Translations under genes and position numbers: made by a program
Notes under the pieces: generated by a model
The model's input: the letters and a program-made list of their open reading frames with translations, nothing else
Told to the model about the DNA's origin: nothing
Database searches by the model: none
Assembly: GCA_030159075.1 (NCBI GenBank)
Contig: BROG01000261.1
Location: 62,001-126,000 of the forward strand
Length of the DNA: 64,000 nucleotides
Reading direction: 5' to 3'
DNA from: Atrina japonica
Lineage: Eukaryota > Mollusca > Bivalvia > Pterioida > Pinnidae
Part shown: positions 47,161-59,408 of the stretch, piece after piece
How positions within the stretch are numbered: the first letter of the stretch is position 1
Layout of the letters: every line of letters begins with the position of its first letter

Positions 47161-48415
47161 AGCCACAGAGACCCAACACTGACTAGAGGTGAGAGACTTT
47201 ATGGTTTAAGTTTCTAACCACTCAGCCACAGAGACCCAACACTGACCAGAGCTAATGGTTTAAAGTGTGATGCTCTAACCACTCAGCCACAGAGACCCAA
47301 CACTGACCAGAGGTGAGAGACTTTATGGTTTAAGTGTGATGCTCTAACCACTCAGCCACAGAGACCCAACACTGACCAGAGGTGAGAGACTTCATGGTTT
47401 AAAGTGTGATGCTCTAACCACTCAGCCACAGAGACCCAACACTGACCAGAGGTGAGAGACTTCATGGTTTAAAGTGTGATGCTCTAACCACACAGCCACA
47501 GAGACCCAACACTGACCAGAGGTGAGAGACTTCATGGTTTAAAGTGTGATGCTCTAACCACTCAGCCACAGAGACCCAACACTGACCAGAGGTGAGAGAC
47601 TTCATGGTTTAAAGTGTGATGCTCTAACCACTCAGCCACAGAGATCCAACACTGACCAGAGGTGACAGACTTCATGGTTTAAAGTGTGATGCTCTAACCA
47701 CTCAGCCACAGAGACCCAACACTGACCAGAGGTGAGAGACTTTCATGGTTTAAAGTGTGATGCTCTAACCACTCAGTCACAGAGACCCAACACTGACCAG
47801 AGGTGAGAGACTTCATGGTTTAAAGTGTGATGCTCTAACCACTCAGCCACAGAGACCCAACACTGACCAGAGGTGAGAGACTTCATGGTTTAAAGTGTGA
47901 TGCTCTAACCACTCAGTCACAGAGACCCAACACTGACCAGAGGTGAGAGACTTCATGGTTTTAAGTGTGATGCTCTAACCACTCAGCCACAGAGACCCAA
48001 CACTGACTAGAGGTGAGAGACTTCATGGTTTAAAGTGTGATGTTCTAACCACTCAGCCACAGAGACCCCAACACTGACTTGAGGTGAGAGACTTCATGGT
48101 TTAAAGTGTGATGCTCTAACCACTCAGCCACAGAGATCCAACACTGACCAGAGGTGAGAGACTTCATGGTTTAAAGTGTGATGCTCTAACCACTCAGTCA
48201 CAGAGACCCAACTCTGGTTAGAGGTGACAGACTTCATGGTTTAAAATGTGATGCTCTAACCACTCAGCCACAGAGACCCAACACTGACCAGAGGTGAGAG
48301 ACTTTATGGTTTAAGTGTGATGCTTTAACCACTCAGCCACAGAGACCCAACACTGACCAGAAGTGAGAGACTTTATGGTTTAAAGTGTGATGCTCTAACC
48401 ACTCAGCCACAGACT
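47110..48415 (-). repeat. 70-bp satellite made of SINE tRNA-like heads
   Basis: About 19 units at a steady 70-bp period (for example 47419, 47489, 47559, 47629, 47699). On the minus strand each unit reads GGGTCTCTGTGGCTGAGTGG, TTAGAGCATCACACTTTAAA, CCATGAAGTCTCTCACCTCT, GGTCAGTGTT. Each thus carries an intact pol III A box (TGGCTGAGTGG) but no B box. The phrases AGAGCATC, CTTTAAACCATGAAG and CTCTCAC also occur in order in the SINE at 52528, which shows the origin. Early units on the left are truncated. Confidence 0.93.
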
Positions 48416-49540
48416 TTTGGAGTAAAGATAGTCCATCATCTACTACTGAACAAATAGTTCAAAATATCAGGTAGCAGAACAATGTACTGGCAAACAATAT
48501 CATTATACTGACCATCAAATCTAAATTCAAATGTTTCTCTCTAAATGACAAAATGTTAATGTAGGTTGTGAATAGAACAATTTCAATAATTAAAACAAAA
48601 ATCTAAATTAATCTTATAGCAAAACAATAACAGCTTTAATTCATTTCTTCTTCCCTCTAGCATGTTTTCAGACAGCTTTGCTCAGAGTTAAAACAATAAA
48701 GATTGTTGGAATTTGCTGGTGCCAGATAGCAGCAATTATACACTACTGAGCACTATTGATGTAGCTATCTTGATGTAGCCTTGTGAACCTCAACAGCCTA
48801 TATCTTCTGATAATCTGTATCTTATCACCAATCAGATGCTTGACTAATGACCACAAAAAACCCACATAATCCAGCACATCCTAATGACTGGTGCAGTACC
48901 AGGAACAAATGATAGAAGGATCAGAAAGAAATTAATATCATAGATAAGCAATCAATTTCACTCACTTCCCTATCAGTTCTCTTATTGAGATCTGTTCTAC
49001 TTGCTGAAATTTGTCCTATAAATACAGACACTGGCATCTGCTAACCTAGGGTGTGTGTACTTCTGAAGAAAGATGCGTAAATACTTGACATAATCTGTAC
49101 ACATGCTTTCAAGATAGGGGACTGCATAAACAAGTGGTTACAGGGTATGACAAAATATTGATGATTTACATGATACTTAGAGGACCTATCCAAAAATTGA
49201 TGTATAATTCTACAATATGTAGTTATACAATATAGAATGATGTATTAATGCTAACCATAGTATATACAACATGGATTTTCTAAACTCTTTTGTGCCGGGG
49301 ACCTGGGCCATTTGAACTGGGAATGTTAACAAACACTTCACTGAAATTCGGAAATCTAAAAATACACAAAACTACTTGAAAATATAAGAATCTCTTAAAA
49401 TTACTCGTCATTTCAGATGGAAAATTTTGACTGCAAATTGGGACAAAAACGCATTTTTTGGCATTGAGAATGGGGTCTTATTTTGGCCCCCTATGACAAA
49501 GTGGAAAATTGCTGTATAGTATGTAGGTCTACAGTATAGT
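48416..49540. other. AT-rich non-coding stretch
   Basis: No gene or array. A GC-richer patch at 49290-49330 and 49470-49500 (GGCCCCCTATGAC) has no known identity. Confidence 0.45.
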
Positions 49541-50290
49541 ACACTGTTACAATGTTAACCTCAGTTATATGTAGTTCTACAACACAGAATGGTATTGTAA
49601 TGTTAACCTCAGTTATATGTAGTTCTACAACACAGAATGGTATTGTAATGTTAACCTCAGTTATATGTAGTTCTACAACACACAGTTATGGTAATGGTAT
49701 TGTAATGTTAACCTCAGTTATAAGTATTTCTACAACACAGAATGGTTAATGTTATCAGTATTATCTACTACAACACAGAATGGTATTGTAATGTTAACCT
49801 CAGTTATATGTAGTTCTACAACACAGAATGGTATTGTAATGTTAACCTCAGTTATATGTAGTTCTACAACACAGAATGGTATTGTAATGTTAACCTCAGT
49901 TATATGTAGTTCTACAACACAGAATGGTATTGTAATGTTAACCTCAGTTATATGTAGATCTACAACACAGAATGGTATTGTAATGTTAATGTTAACACTC
50001 ACCTCAGTTATAAGTATTTCTACAACACAGAATGGTATTGTAATGTTAACCTCAGTTATATGTATTTCTACACAGAATGGTATTGAATGGTATTGTAATG
50101 TAGTTCTATCACACAGTGGTATTGTAATGTTAACCTCAGTTATATGTAGTTCTACAACACAGAATGGTATTGTAATGTTAACCTCAGTTATAAGTATTTC
50201 TACAACACAGAATGGTATTGTAATGTTAACCTCAGTTATATGTAGTTCTACAACACAGAATGGCATTGTAATGTTAACCTCAGCTGGTAC
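49541..50290. repeat. 48-bp minisatellite
   Basis: About 15 units of TACAACACAGAATGGTATTG, TAATGTTAACCTCAGTTATA, TGTAGTTC. Two unit types differ at GTAGTTC or AAGTATTTC. Some units carry insertions or deletions (49985-50005, 50070-50110). The 16-residue periodic frames on both strands are artefacts. Confidence 0.96.
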
Positions 50291-51742
50291 ACATTTGAAC
50301 CTTATCTACAACATGTAGCTCTACAGTAACTTGACCTCAACAGCTAAACTTGTTTTAAAGCAACAGGACACCTCTGGTCAATCTTATCAAATATTTATCT
50401 GTCATCTCTATGGGCAGTCTTAGTACATTAGAGCTGACCTCAATGGACTGTTCCACATACAGACTTGCCTCAGTTGGTAGATTTTTTGTAAATTTTGCAA
50501 CAGACATCTATTTTTAATACAGAAAAATTGTATAGCTAAATATCAGCAATACAAGTGGAAACAACGATTGATCCAGCATTCAAAATTGAAAAGAGTTAAT
50601 TTACAAAAAGTAAAAACATCTCAGGTTATTTTACAACAGGTGAATCTTTACAAGGCTGATTCCATATGTATTTCTCTAGCTACACTTCAATGAACTAAAG
50701 ATTTTCTTTGGTCCGATTGGTGTTTTACATTGCTTCAAGAATATTTCATCTATTTGATTTGGAAATGAATCAAAGAATACCAGACATTGGTCCTCACACT
50801 ATGGAAATCTTTACTATTTTCTGATCTCTATCACCTCTCTGGTGAGGAATAGAACTATTAGTCTTCTAGACATTGGTCAACACATCACAGGAATCTTTTA
50901 CTGATATCTTATTCCAAAAGATATCATTTTCATTCTAAGCTTACATGTTTGGAACCAATATTTAACAGTATCGGTAATTGTCTTATTCTGCTTCCTGTGT
51001 CTATTTATCATGAGTTAAAAAAAATTAACTTAAATACTTTATATTATCTTTCATTCAACAGAAACAGAATTTTCAAGGTAAATAAAAGCCATACCAAATC
51101 ACAAAAAGCAAAATTTTGAATAAAACTTTTTAAAATTTTTAGTTTGTACTTTCTATGGATGCACATTTATTTCTTTATTTCGAAAAAAATGGCTCTAGTT
51201 ACTCGGTGTATTAATTGGAAAAAATGAAGAACTGTAAATAGTTTGTGTCGTGTATGTGTTTAATTCTCTGATGTGTTTTTAACAGTATATCAGAGGTGGA
51301 ATTTGTATAGTTTATCTGTGTGTAACATAGCATCCGGCTGAACAAACAGACTTACATAGATTATCATCAGGCAATCTACAAATACTTACATATAGATGTT
51401 AGAGATCTCATTTTTATATATAAAATTGAACCAGCAGCTTCCCTGCCATGTTATCATCAGATATACAGGAGGAAGAATCTCTGTATCAACATGGGCTTAA
51501 TTAGTGTTAATTACGTAGGATGATCAAGCCCCATGAATAAACTATCAGTACTGCTTAATTACTAACTGTCGGCAGTCTCAGAAAGATATTATATGATACA
51601 CAAAATTTGTTTTACGTAAGTAATTGGAAACAAAATTATATACACTTAACTTCTAAAAGATAAAAATGTTATAATGCCTCATACAAATGTATATATAAAC
51701 GTCTTCATCAGTTGCTGAACTACATCAAATGACCAGTTTCCA
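50291..51742. other. AT-rich non-coding stretch
   Basis: No gene or element recognised. Confidence 0.5.
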
Positions 51743-51815
51743 AACATCCTATTACCCTGGTTCATGTGCCCAGAGGAAGAAAAACGTTATATTACCCTGG
51801 AGTACGTGACATACA
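51743..51815. repeat. Short dispersed element (family G), second copy
   Basis: Two tandem halves with ATTACCCTGG and CATGTGCCCAGAGGAAGAAA, then ATATTACCCTGGAGTACG, matching 25163-25245 in layout. Confidence 0.4.
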
Positions 51816-52527
51816 CGTATACTATCATATCCACAGAAGTTTTAGTACCCTATTTTATAGGCCAGGGGTCAACAATTACAAAAGTTTCCACTTGTCCTAT
51901 AGGACAAATACTACTGAAATCTACTTGTCAGAATTAAAAAATGACTTGTCCAAAAATCAAATGTAACATTTAAAGATATTATTTTCTGTTTCAATAAGAA
52001 TAATCCTTATTGAATTAATTTTTGTCTTCAACAACTTCACTTGTCCATTTGGACAAGTGACAAACCTTAATGAACCCTGAATAGGTTAATGTAGTTTGTA
52101 CAATGTTCTATGAGTTTCATATTGTGTTGGTCAACTACATTTTTTTTAGACAAATTTCTTTTTAATACTTGATTTTTTTTTTTAGAAAAAAGTCTAAATC
52201 CCAGAGACATGACTAATACCCTGTATCTAATGATACAAATCCGTCATATTTACACAGTTTTCAACCATGTTCAGTAGTTCAACACATTTACCTTATGAAG
52301 TCAAATATTTGGATCAAATCCAAATAATATATTATTTCTAGTTTTTATCAGCAATCATAACTTTGATTCTAGAAATTGGTTCTGACAGATATTATATATG
52401 AGAAAAAAAACTGCTGGGTTGTAGAAATCTGCAGTTTATAAGGTACAAACAAAGAGGAAGTAGACAGTTAAACCAAGTCAATGTCTCTTTCAAGCAATTT
52501 TATATCACCGGTATTGACATTAGCCAG
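51816..52527. other. Non-coding, with a short inverted phrase pair
   Basis: Inverted phrases around 51888-52050 (CCACTTGTCCTATAGGACAA, which is self-complementary, and CACTTGTCCATTTGGACAAG) suggest an eroded inverted-repeat element. No gene seen. Confidence 0.4.
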
Positions 52528-52768
52528 GGGCCTCCATGTCTGAGTGGTTAGAGCATCGAACTTTAAACCATGAAGACTCTCACTTCCTGTTAGCGCAGGT
52601 TCAAGCCCCACTGGAACCTAGGCTAATTTTGTGAGAAAGTTTGCTGGTTTACATGCAGGTCAGTTGTCTCTTCCCAATTGTAACCAGGTTATCTCATCCT
52701 CCATTGAAAACTGGCTGCCACCATAATACTGAAAAATTGTTGAGTGTGGCATACCCCCCCCCCCCTCC
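52528..52768 (+). mobile_element. tRNA-derived SINE (family S3), unamplified copy
   Basis: The tRNA-like head has A box TGTCTGAGTGGTTAGAGC and B box GGTTCAAGCCCC. The body includes TTGCTGGTTTACATGCAGGT and GTAACCAGGTTATCTCATCC, and the 3' end is CTGAAAAATTGTTGAGTGTG. The end runs into a C12 then A12 tract (52754-52780). Its 3' end resembles that of the SINE at 1825-2108 (TTGAGTG-G-C-T-AAACA pattern), consistent with a shared 3' domain. Confidence 0.85.
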
Positions 52769-52780
52769 AAAAAAAAAAAA

Positions 52781-54059
52781 TTTAAAGGATAAAATGTTTT
52801 GGGTCAGTCCATTTGTTTGTTTGTTTGTAACATTGTAGTTACTGTCAAGTAACATGGGGTTTCACTATTCAATTGTTAACCAAATTTTCTATATTACCTT
52901 ATATCAATGAGATCTTAAATGAATTCATTTATGAAAAATATTTGGCAGAGGTGTGTGTCTTAAAAATGTTCATGAATGACTTAGCTCTCATAAAATATAA
53001 TATCTCAAATCCATATTTTCATTTTCTGGTTTGGCTTTGTGTTTGGTATGTGTTTTGTTTGTTTTTTCACCATAGCAAACTTTTTCTCAAAACTACCCCA
53101 TTGTTTTGATTTTCTACCACAGGAGTTACCACAGGTGGTGTACGGCATTGGCTATTTTGATACAACACAAAACCACCACTCCTCTTACCATCAACAAATA
53201 AAAAACTTACCTCTGGAATCCAGAATTTCAACTTCTAAAATTCCACCGCATTAGCCACACAGAAACACTCACCATTACTTTATTGACTATTATGTACATT
53301 TACTATACTACTATATTGGCTATTATGATTTATATATATTTCTATTTCCAGTACTCATGATGTAAACTATATATGTACTTTAGTTAAATAGTCATATCTA
53401 TACACTTACACATGTATACTAAATGAGTATGATTTATAGTTGATGTGTCACTAATACAGGTATATGTACCTTCATCACTTCTCTGTGACTCACCCAGAGG
53501 TAATTCGTATCGCTATAGATATTTATCTATCTTTTACATGTATCTTTTCTATTAATCATTCAGATTTAAATCGTCTTTAATATTGTTTAATTTGGATTAT
53601 TGCGGTACTGATGGTTTCTGTCATTTTCCTCGTAACTAGAAATTGTACACAAAATTAGGTCAACAGATACATGTATTGGTACATTTAGCTATATCACTCA
53701 GATTTATATTTATATACAGTTATTATATAATCAGGTTGGTATTAACTCCAATCTCTAGTAACAGAATTTAATCAAATATCGCTGCAATACACATCTCTAT
53801 GTCTAGTTAAATTTGAAACATTTCTACTGAACTCAAAACTGGAATACTTCTATAGAACAACATTTTAAACATCTTTCATACAAAAACTTGAATACTTCCT
53901 GAGAATATCATTTTAAACGACATTCACACAAAACCTGAAATTCAAATACTTCCTGAGAACAACATTTTAAACAACACTCACACAACAGTTGTAGCACTTT
54001 TTTATAAATATAATTCCTGGAATATTTGTAGAAATGAAGATTTTTTGCTATTTTTACAT
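52781..54059. other. AT-rich non-coding stretch with a minor ~60-bp triplication
   Basis: No gene. Around 53835-53990 a phrase like AATACTTCCTGAGAACAACA with TTTTAAACAACACTCACAC occurs about three times. Confidence 0.45.
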
Positions 54060-54466
54060 CTGGGCCCGAAATCACCAAATTTACTCAATACTCAAGCTCA
54101 ACTTTTATTTCATTATTTTGACTATAAAATTGTTTATAAAACTTTTGGATTTCAGTGATTAGGAAACATATTATTATTTTTAATCATTTACATATAAATT
54201 TTTGCGTCACACTTGTGATTTTCCTTTACAAAACAAATAAATACGTTGAGTACGGTACTCAAGATTTGAGTACATACTCAAACATTTTTTTAATATTTCT
54301 GAAGTTTTCTTCAAATGGGCAATAATTTTTATCATTACTTACAATTGTATGCCATCAATATACAAAAATGTCCAATTAAAGAATAAAGTTTGCATGTTTT
54401 TACCTTAAAATCGCTAAAAGTTAGTCGAGCTTGAGTACTGAGAAAATTTGGTGACTTCGGGCCCAG
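54060..54466. mobile_element. MITE family C, copy 3 (407 bp, best preserved)
   Basis: Terminal inverted repeats of about 43 bp. The left end is CTGGGCCCGAAATCACCAAA and the right end is the inverse of CTGGGCCCGAAGTCACCAAA, both continuing through CTCARTACTCAAGCTCRAC. Identical length to copy 2. No coding frame, and the target-site duplication is unclear. Confidence 0.92.
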
Positions 54467-54560
54467 GTATTATAAATAAAAATCAAACCTAGGATACACT
54501 CACTATAATATTTTTAAAAATCTCACACAATAAAACGAATGTGTTCACACAATAATCAAA

Positions 54561-54740
54561 TACAGTAGAATCTCGATATCTCAAAATTCATGGGACCACC
54601 CTGATTACTTTGAGAATCCAAAATTCGAGATAACCAAAATATTAATTAACATATTGATCTATCCATAAAAATCGTTTAAGTTTGATAAAACCGAAATAAA
54701 AAAAAATTTATTCATCTGATTTCAACATAACCAGACATGA
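54561..54740. mobile_element. Pogo/Tc1-like MITE, short copy (family P, copy 4)
   Basis: Left end TACAGTAGAATCTCGATATC, then AATTCATGGGACCACCCTGA and AAAATTCGAGATAACC. The right half has ATAAAACCGAAAT and TGATTTCAACATAACC. The right terminus is diverged. Confidence 0.72.
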
Positions 54741-55092
54741 ATATTTTCACATAGTACATGGAGAACTTTCAGATAATACCTTGAAAATTGCACATAACAC
54801 TTAGAATAAACTTTCCCATAATGCAACACCTACACACACTAACACACACTACAGTTCACACAACATAACAGTGATATTGTGATGTTTTACATAATTCAGC
54901 AGCTAAACTACAGTTTGTTATGTGAACTATTGTGCAGCCAAATATCTTGAATACCTGTGTCTTGTAAATATAACACCTGGTAACTCTTTGTTGTTCAATA
55001 ACATCTATACATTGTGATAACTGATGTAGACCATGTGTACTTGGTTTGTTTTACATCATCATACATTGTTTACAATATATCACGATACTCAT

Positions 55093-55260
55093 GTCAGTGG
55101 CGTAGCTAGCCCAAAGTTATTGTAATAGGTGTATGCACGAATCAGCAAACCATCTGAGGTACACCTTGAGGACCCAATCAGGTCCAAGGCAGAACACTAT
55201 TGGGAGTATAGGGAGGGGTTGAAGCCCAAGAAGCTAAAACAATTCCAATATTTTGGTCAC
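55093..55260 (+). mobile_element. Possible hAT-like element end
   Basis: CAGTGGCGTAGCTAGCCC resembles the terminal motif CAGTGGCGTAGC that I recall from animal hAT-type non-autonomous elements. No matching inverted terminus was found nearby, so this may be a solo fragment. Confidence 0.25.
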
Positions 55261-55302
55261 AAAAAACCAACATTCAGAAAAGAAAGAACTTTATTATAGT
55301 AG

Positions 55303-55590
55303 ATTAGCATATTACGCAATAGACCGACAGATTACGCAATAGACCGACAGATTATGCAATAGACCGACAGATTACGCAATAGACCGACAGATTACGCAAT
55401 AGACCGACAGGTTATGCAATAGACCACAGATTACGTAATAGACAGACAGATTACGTATTAGACCACAGATTATGCAATAGACAGACAGATTACGCAATAG
55501 ACGGACAGATTATGCAATAGACCGACAGATTACACAATAGACAGACAGATTATGCAATAGACAGATAGATTACACAAAAGATGGCAGATT
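55303..55590. repeat. 20-bp minisatellite
   Basis: About 14 units of AGATTACGCAATAGACCGAC with C/T changes at the CpG positions (ACGCAA to ATGCAA or ACACAA, CCGAC to CAGAC), which looks like CpG decay. Some units lack two bases. Confidence 0.94.
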
Positions 55591-55714
55591 ATGCTGTTTT
55601 AATTATCTTGAATTTCATATACTTATGCTTTGCAAACTTGTGTGTATTCATTTGCATACGAGTTTTGGCACTACACCATTGTACATGTACCAGCTTCTAA
55701 CTATATACTCTATT

Positions 55715-55935
55715 AGTATATACCTCGAAAATTTCACTCCGGCTTAATTTTCACCATATTTGCCCTTAGATGAGACGGCGAATTCAAAATGAAAGCAAAA
55801 TATTCAAGCTTGATTACTGGAGCACAGACATTCATGTTATCCATTAGACTGTGTGTAAATATAAAATGGAGTGAATATGTTTTCTGTCATAAAAGGGCGA
55901 AAATAACTGGGGACCAAAATTTCCAGTATACAGTA
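55715..55935. mobile_element. MITE family D, copy 3 (~220 bp)
   Basis: Left end TAGTATATACCTCGAAAATT. The right end is the inverse of TACTGTATACTGGAAATTTT. The interior has ATTTGCCCTTAGATGAGACG and AAAAGGGCGAAAATAACTGG, as in copies 1 and 2. Confidence 0.75.
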
Positions 55936-56574
55936 ATAAACTGTATATAACTACATGTATACTCATAACTTTGTCTATGTAGACTTAATTATGTGTAACA
56001 ATTTATGTATATATGTACGTGTATATATATAATTTTATATATCTTGAAAATTTGGAGTAAACCAGAATGTATAGAATGGCGGGAGCCATGTTCTCTTAAA
56101 TATTTACTACAAACTGTGAATCCTTTGTTTATTTTTATCTGTTTGAAATAGTTTGTATGTGTAAAAGCAATGCAATGAAAATTTAAAAGTCATAAAAAAT
56201 GTGTTAAACAATGCTTAAACACATTCTGGCCCGTAGTAATAAAAACAAAAATATTCAATAAAAACCGAGTGAGTTAAGACTTTGTAAATAGACTCTGTAA
56301 TGCCTGATGCCCCTCTGTCTACCGGCAGTTGAAATTAAGCTAAAATTTACTCTCTAGAAGATGTGGAGGGCTTATCTTTATTTTTTCTTATCAAATGGCA
56401 GAGAGTATGATAATTAACTTGGAAACTCTAGCAATGCTATATTTACCACAAAATTCCACCACAGAATACTATTTTCAACAGAGTGCATCATTTATCTCAC
56501 ATAAAACTTGGCTGATAATTTGTCTTAGCTGGTCAAACATCCTGCATATTAACATACCCCATGGACAGTACAGT
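55936..56574. other. Non-coding stretch
   Basis: No supported gene or element. Confidence 0.5.
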
Positions 56575-56577
56575 TAA

Positions 56578-58592
56578 ATGCTGGTCTCAAGGTACCACAT
56601 CCTTTAAGTAACCCTGAGGTACCACATGACTGTCTTAGTCTCAAGGTAACACATTCATTATTCATCCCTGAGGTACTACATTCCTTAACCAACCCTGAGG
56701 TACTACATTCATTATTCATCCCTGAGGTACTACATTCCTTAACCAACCCTGAGGTACTACATTCCTTGTCTTAACCCTGAGGTATCACATTCATTATTCA
56801 ACCCTGAGGGTACCACATTCCTTTCATCCCTGAGGTACCACATTCCTTAACCAACCCTGAGGTACTACATTCCTTATTCAACCCTGAGGTACCACATTCA
56901 TTATTCATCCCTGAGGTACCACATTCCTTAACCAACCCTGAGGTACCACATTCCTTAACCAACCCTGAGGTACCACATTCCTTAACCAACCCTGAGGTAC
57001 TACATTCCTTAACCAACCCTGAGGTACCACATTCATTATTCATCCCTGAGGTACCACATTCCTTAACCAACCCTGAGGTACTACATTCCTCAACCAACCC
57101 TGAGGTACCACATTCCTTAACCAACCCTGAGGTACTACATTCCTTATTGAACCCTGAGGTACCACATTCCTCAACCAACCCTGAGGTACTACATTCCTTA
57201 ACCAACCCTGAGGTACCACATTCCTTAACCAACCCTGAGGTACTACATTCCTTAACCAACCCTGAGGTACTACATTCCTCAACCAACCCTGAGGTACTAC
57301 ATTCCTTAACCAACCCTGAGGTATCACATTCCTTATTCAACCCTGAGGTACTACATTCCTTAACCAACCCTGAGGTATCACATTCCTTAACCAACCCTGA
57401 GGTACTACATTCCTTAACCAACCCTGAGGTACTACATTCCTTAACCAACCCTGAGGTATCACATTCCTTAACCAACCCTGAGGTACTACATTCCTTAACC
57501 GACCCTGAGGTACCACATTCCTCAACCAACCCTGAGGTACTACATTCCTTAACCAACCCTGAGGTACTACATTCCTTAACCAACCCTGAGGTACTACATT
57601 CCTTAACCAACCCTGAGGTACTACATTCCTTAACCAACCCTGAGGTACTACATTCCTTAACCAACCCTGAGGTACTACATTCCTTAACCAACCCTGAGGT
57701 ACTACATTCCTTAACCAACCCTGAGGTACTACATTCCTTAACCAACCCTGAGGTACTACATTCCTTAACCAACCCTGAGGTACTACATTCCTTAACCAAC
57801 CCTGAGGTATCACATTCCTTAATTCAACCCTGAGGTACCACATTCCTTAACCAACCCTGAGGTATCACATTCCTTAACCAACCCTGAGGTACTACATTCC
57901 TTAACCAACCCTGAGGTACTACATTCCTCAAACCAACCCTGAGGTATCACATTCTTTATTCAACCCTAAGGTACTGCATTCCTTAACCAACCCTGAGGTA
58001 CCACATTCCTCAACCAACCCTGAGGTACTACATTCCTCAACCAACCCTGAGGTACTACATTCCTTAACCAACCCTGAGGTACTACATTCCTTAACCAACC
58101 CTGAGGTACTACATTCCTCAACCAACCCTGAGGTACCACATTCTTTAACCAACCCTGAGGTACTACATTCCTCAACCAACCCTGAGGTATCACATTCTTT
58201 ATTCAACCCTGAGGTACTACATTCCTTAACCAACCCTGAGGTATCACATTCCTTAACCAACCCTGAGGTACCACATTCCTCAACCAACCCTGAGGTACCA
58301 CATTCCTCAACCAACCCTGAGGTACTACATTCCTTAACCAACCCTGAGGTACCACATTCCTCAACCAACCCTGAGGTACCACATTCCTTAATCAACCCTG
58401 AGGTACTACATTCCTTAACCAACCCTGAGGTACTACATTCCTTAACCAACCCTGAGGTACTACATTCCTTAACCAACCCTGAGGTACTACATTCCTTAAC
58501 CAACCCTGAGGTACTACATTCCTTAACCAACCCTGAGGTACCACATTCCTTAACCAACCCTGAGGTATCACATTCCTTATTCAACCCTGTGT
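56578..58592. repeat. 27-bp minisatellite, ~74 units
   Basis: The longest array here. Unit AACCAACCCTGAGGTACTAC then ATTCCTT, with near-constant 27-bp spacing. Variation is concentrated at TACTACA/TACCACA/TATCACA and at CCTTAACC/CCTCAACC. ATTCAACC and ATTCATCC variants mark the left edge and a few internal points. The period is a multiple of three without stop codons, so Cys/Thr/Ser-rich (minus) and Asn/Pro/Glu-rich (plus) 9-residue repeat frames run for over 200 codons. There is no sign of selection for a protein. Confidence 0.98.
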
Positions 58593-59130
58593 ACCATATG
58601 ACTTTAACTACCTAGTACATCAAAATTATGTTGGCATAATCTATATAGTAACATCAAATTGCTGAAAATGTATAGCTCTTAGAGAATCATAAAATATGTC
58701 AGAATCCAGGCTAAATAGAAAAATTTACAAAACCTACATGATACTGTATTACATCAAAACAATTGTATAAATATAACTTCAAAATCAATTCTGGTATTTC
58801 TGTCCTCGAAAGTACAAATAACTCAAATGTCATTGAGTACATTAATTATCAACAAAGTATATTTGGATGCATTTTCACAACATATGTTAGTATAAACAAA
58901 AACTAACAATAGCTAAATTTATGACCTTAATTATTTTGTTTTTCAACTTATAATAATTGTGAAATGCTTTCCAGTTCACAAAAACAGAAAAAAAAATTCC
59001 CATCCCCAAATTATGTAGATCTACATAAATATTTTGATTAAGAACCACCGCACTATAACAGAAGTATTTGTAACTATGCTATACAAGTATGCATGACTTC
59101 CAAGCATTGCATCATACATGTACATGTTGA
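58593..59130. other. AT-rich non-coding stretch
   Basis: Nothing recognised. Confidence 0.5.
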
Positions 59131-59221
59131 TTAACTCATATACCCCTCAGAAACCATGAACTCTTCTATAAATCAATGATTTAGGCAAGTCCACATGTAT
59201 CTTTAAGGGTGAATGAGTTAA
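59131..59221. mobile_element. MITE family E copy 4 (91 bp)
   Basis: The left end TTAACTCATATACCCCTCAG and the right end (inverse of TTAACTCATTCACCCTTAAA) are the clearest inverted termini of the family. Confidence 0.78.
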
Positions 59222-59384
59222 AGAAAGTTATCAATCTGAGTTCTAGACATAGGAACTTAAAATGAAGTCTAGGTAACTTGACTTCCATGAGATGGGTTTT
59301 ATACTGAAGTATAGCCATTGTCCATTTCCCAGTATATATCATAATAAACTGGCCAATACAATAGAAAGAAGGTATGTCATAAGA

Positions 59385-59408
59385 TTTTTTTTTTGGGGGG
59401 GGGGGGGG
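59385..59408. repeat. T10-G14 homopolymer junction
   Basis: Ten T followed directly by fourteen G, prone to sequencing-length error. Confidence 0.9.

Noticed and set aside
49552..50318. 16-residue repeat frames on both strands
   Set aside because: Explained by the 48-bp array.
56798..58584. Repeat-protein-like frames (VKECSTSGL on the minus strand, TNPEVLHSL on the plus strand)
   Set aside because: By-product of the 27-bp array. Both strands and more than one frame are open, with no unique N- or C-terminal domain and no promoter or splice context.
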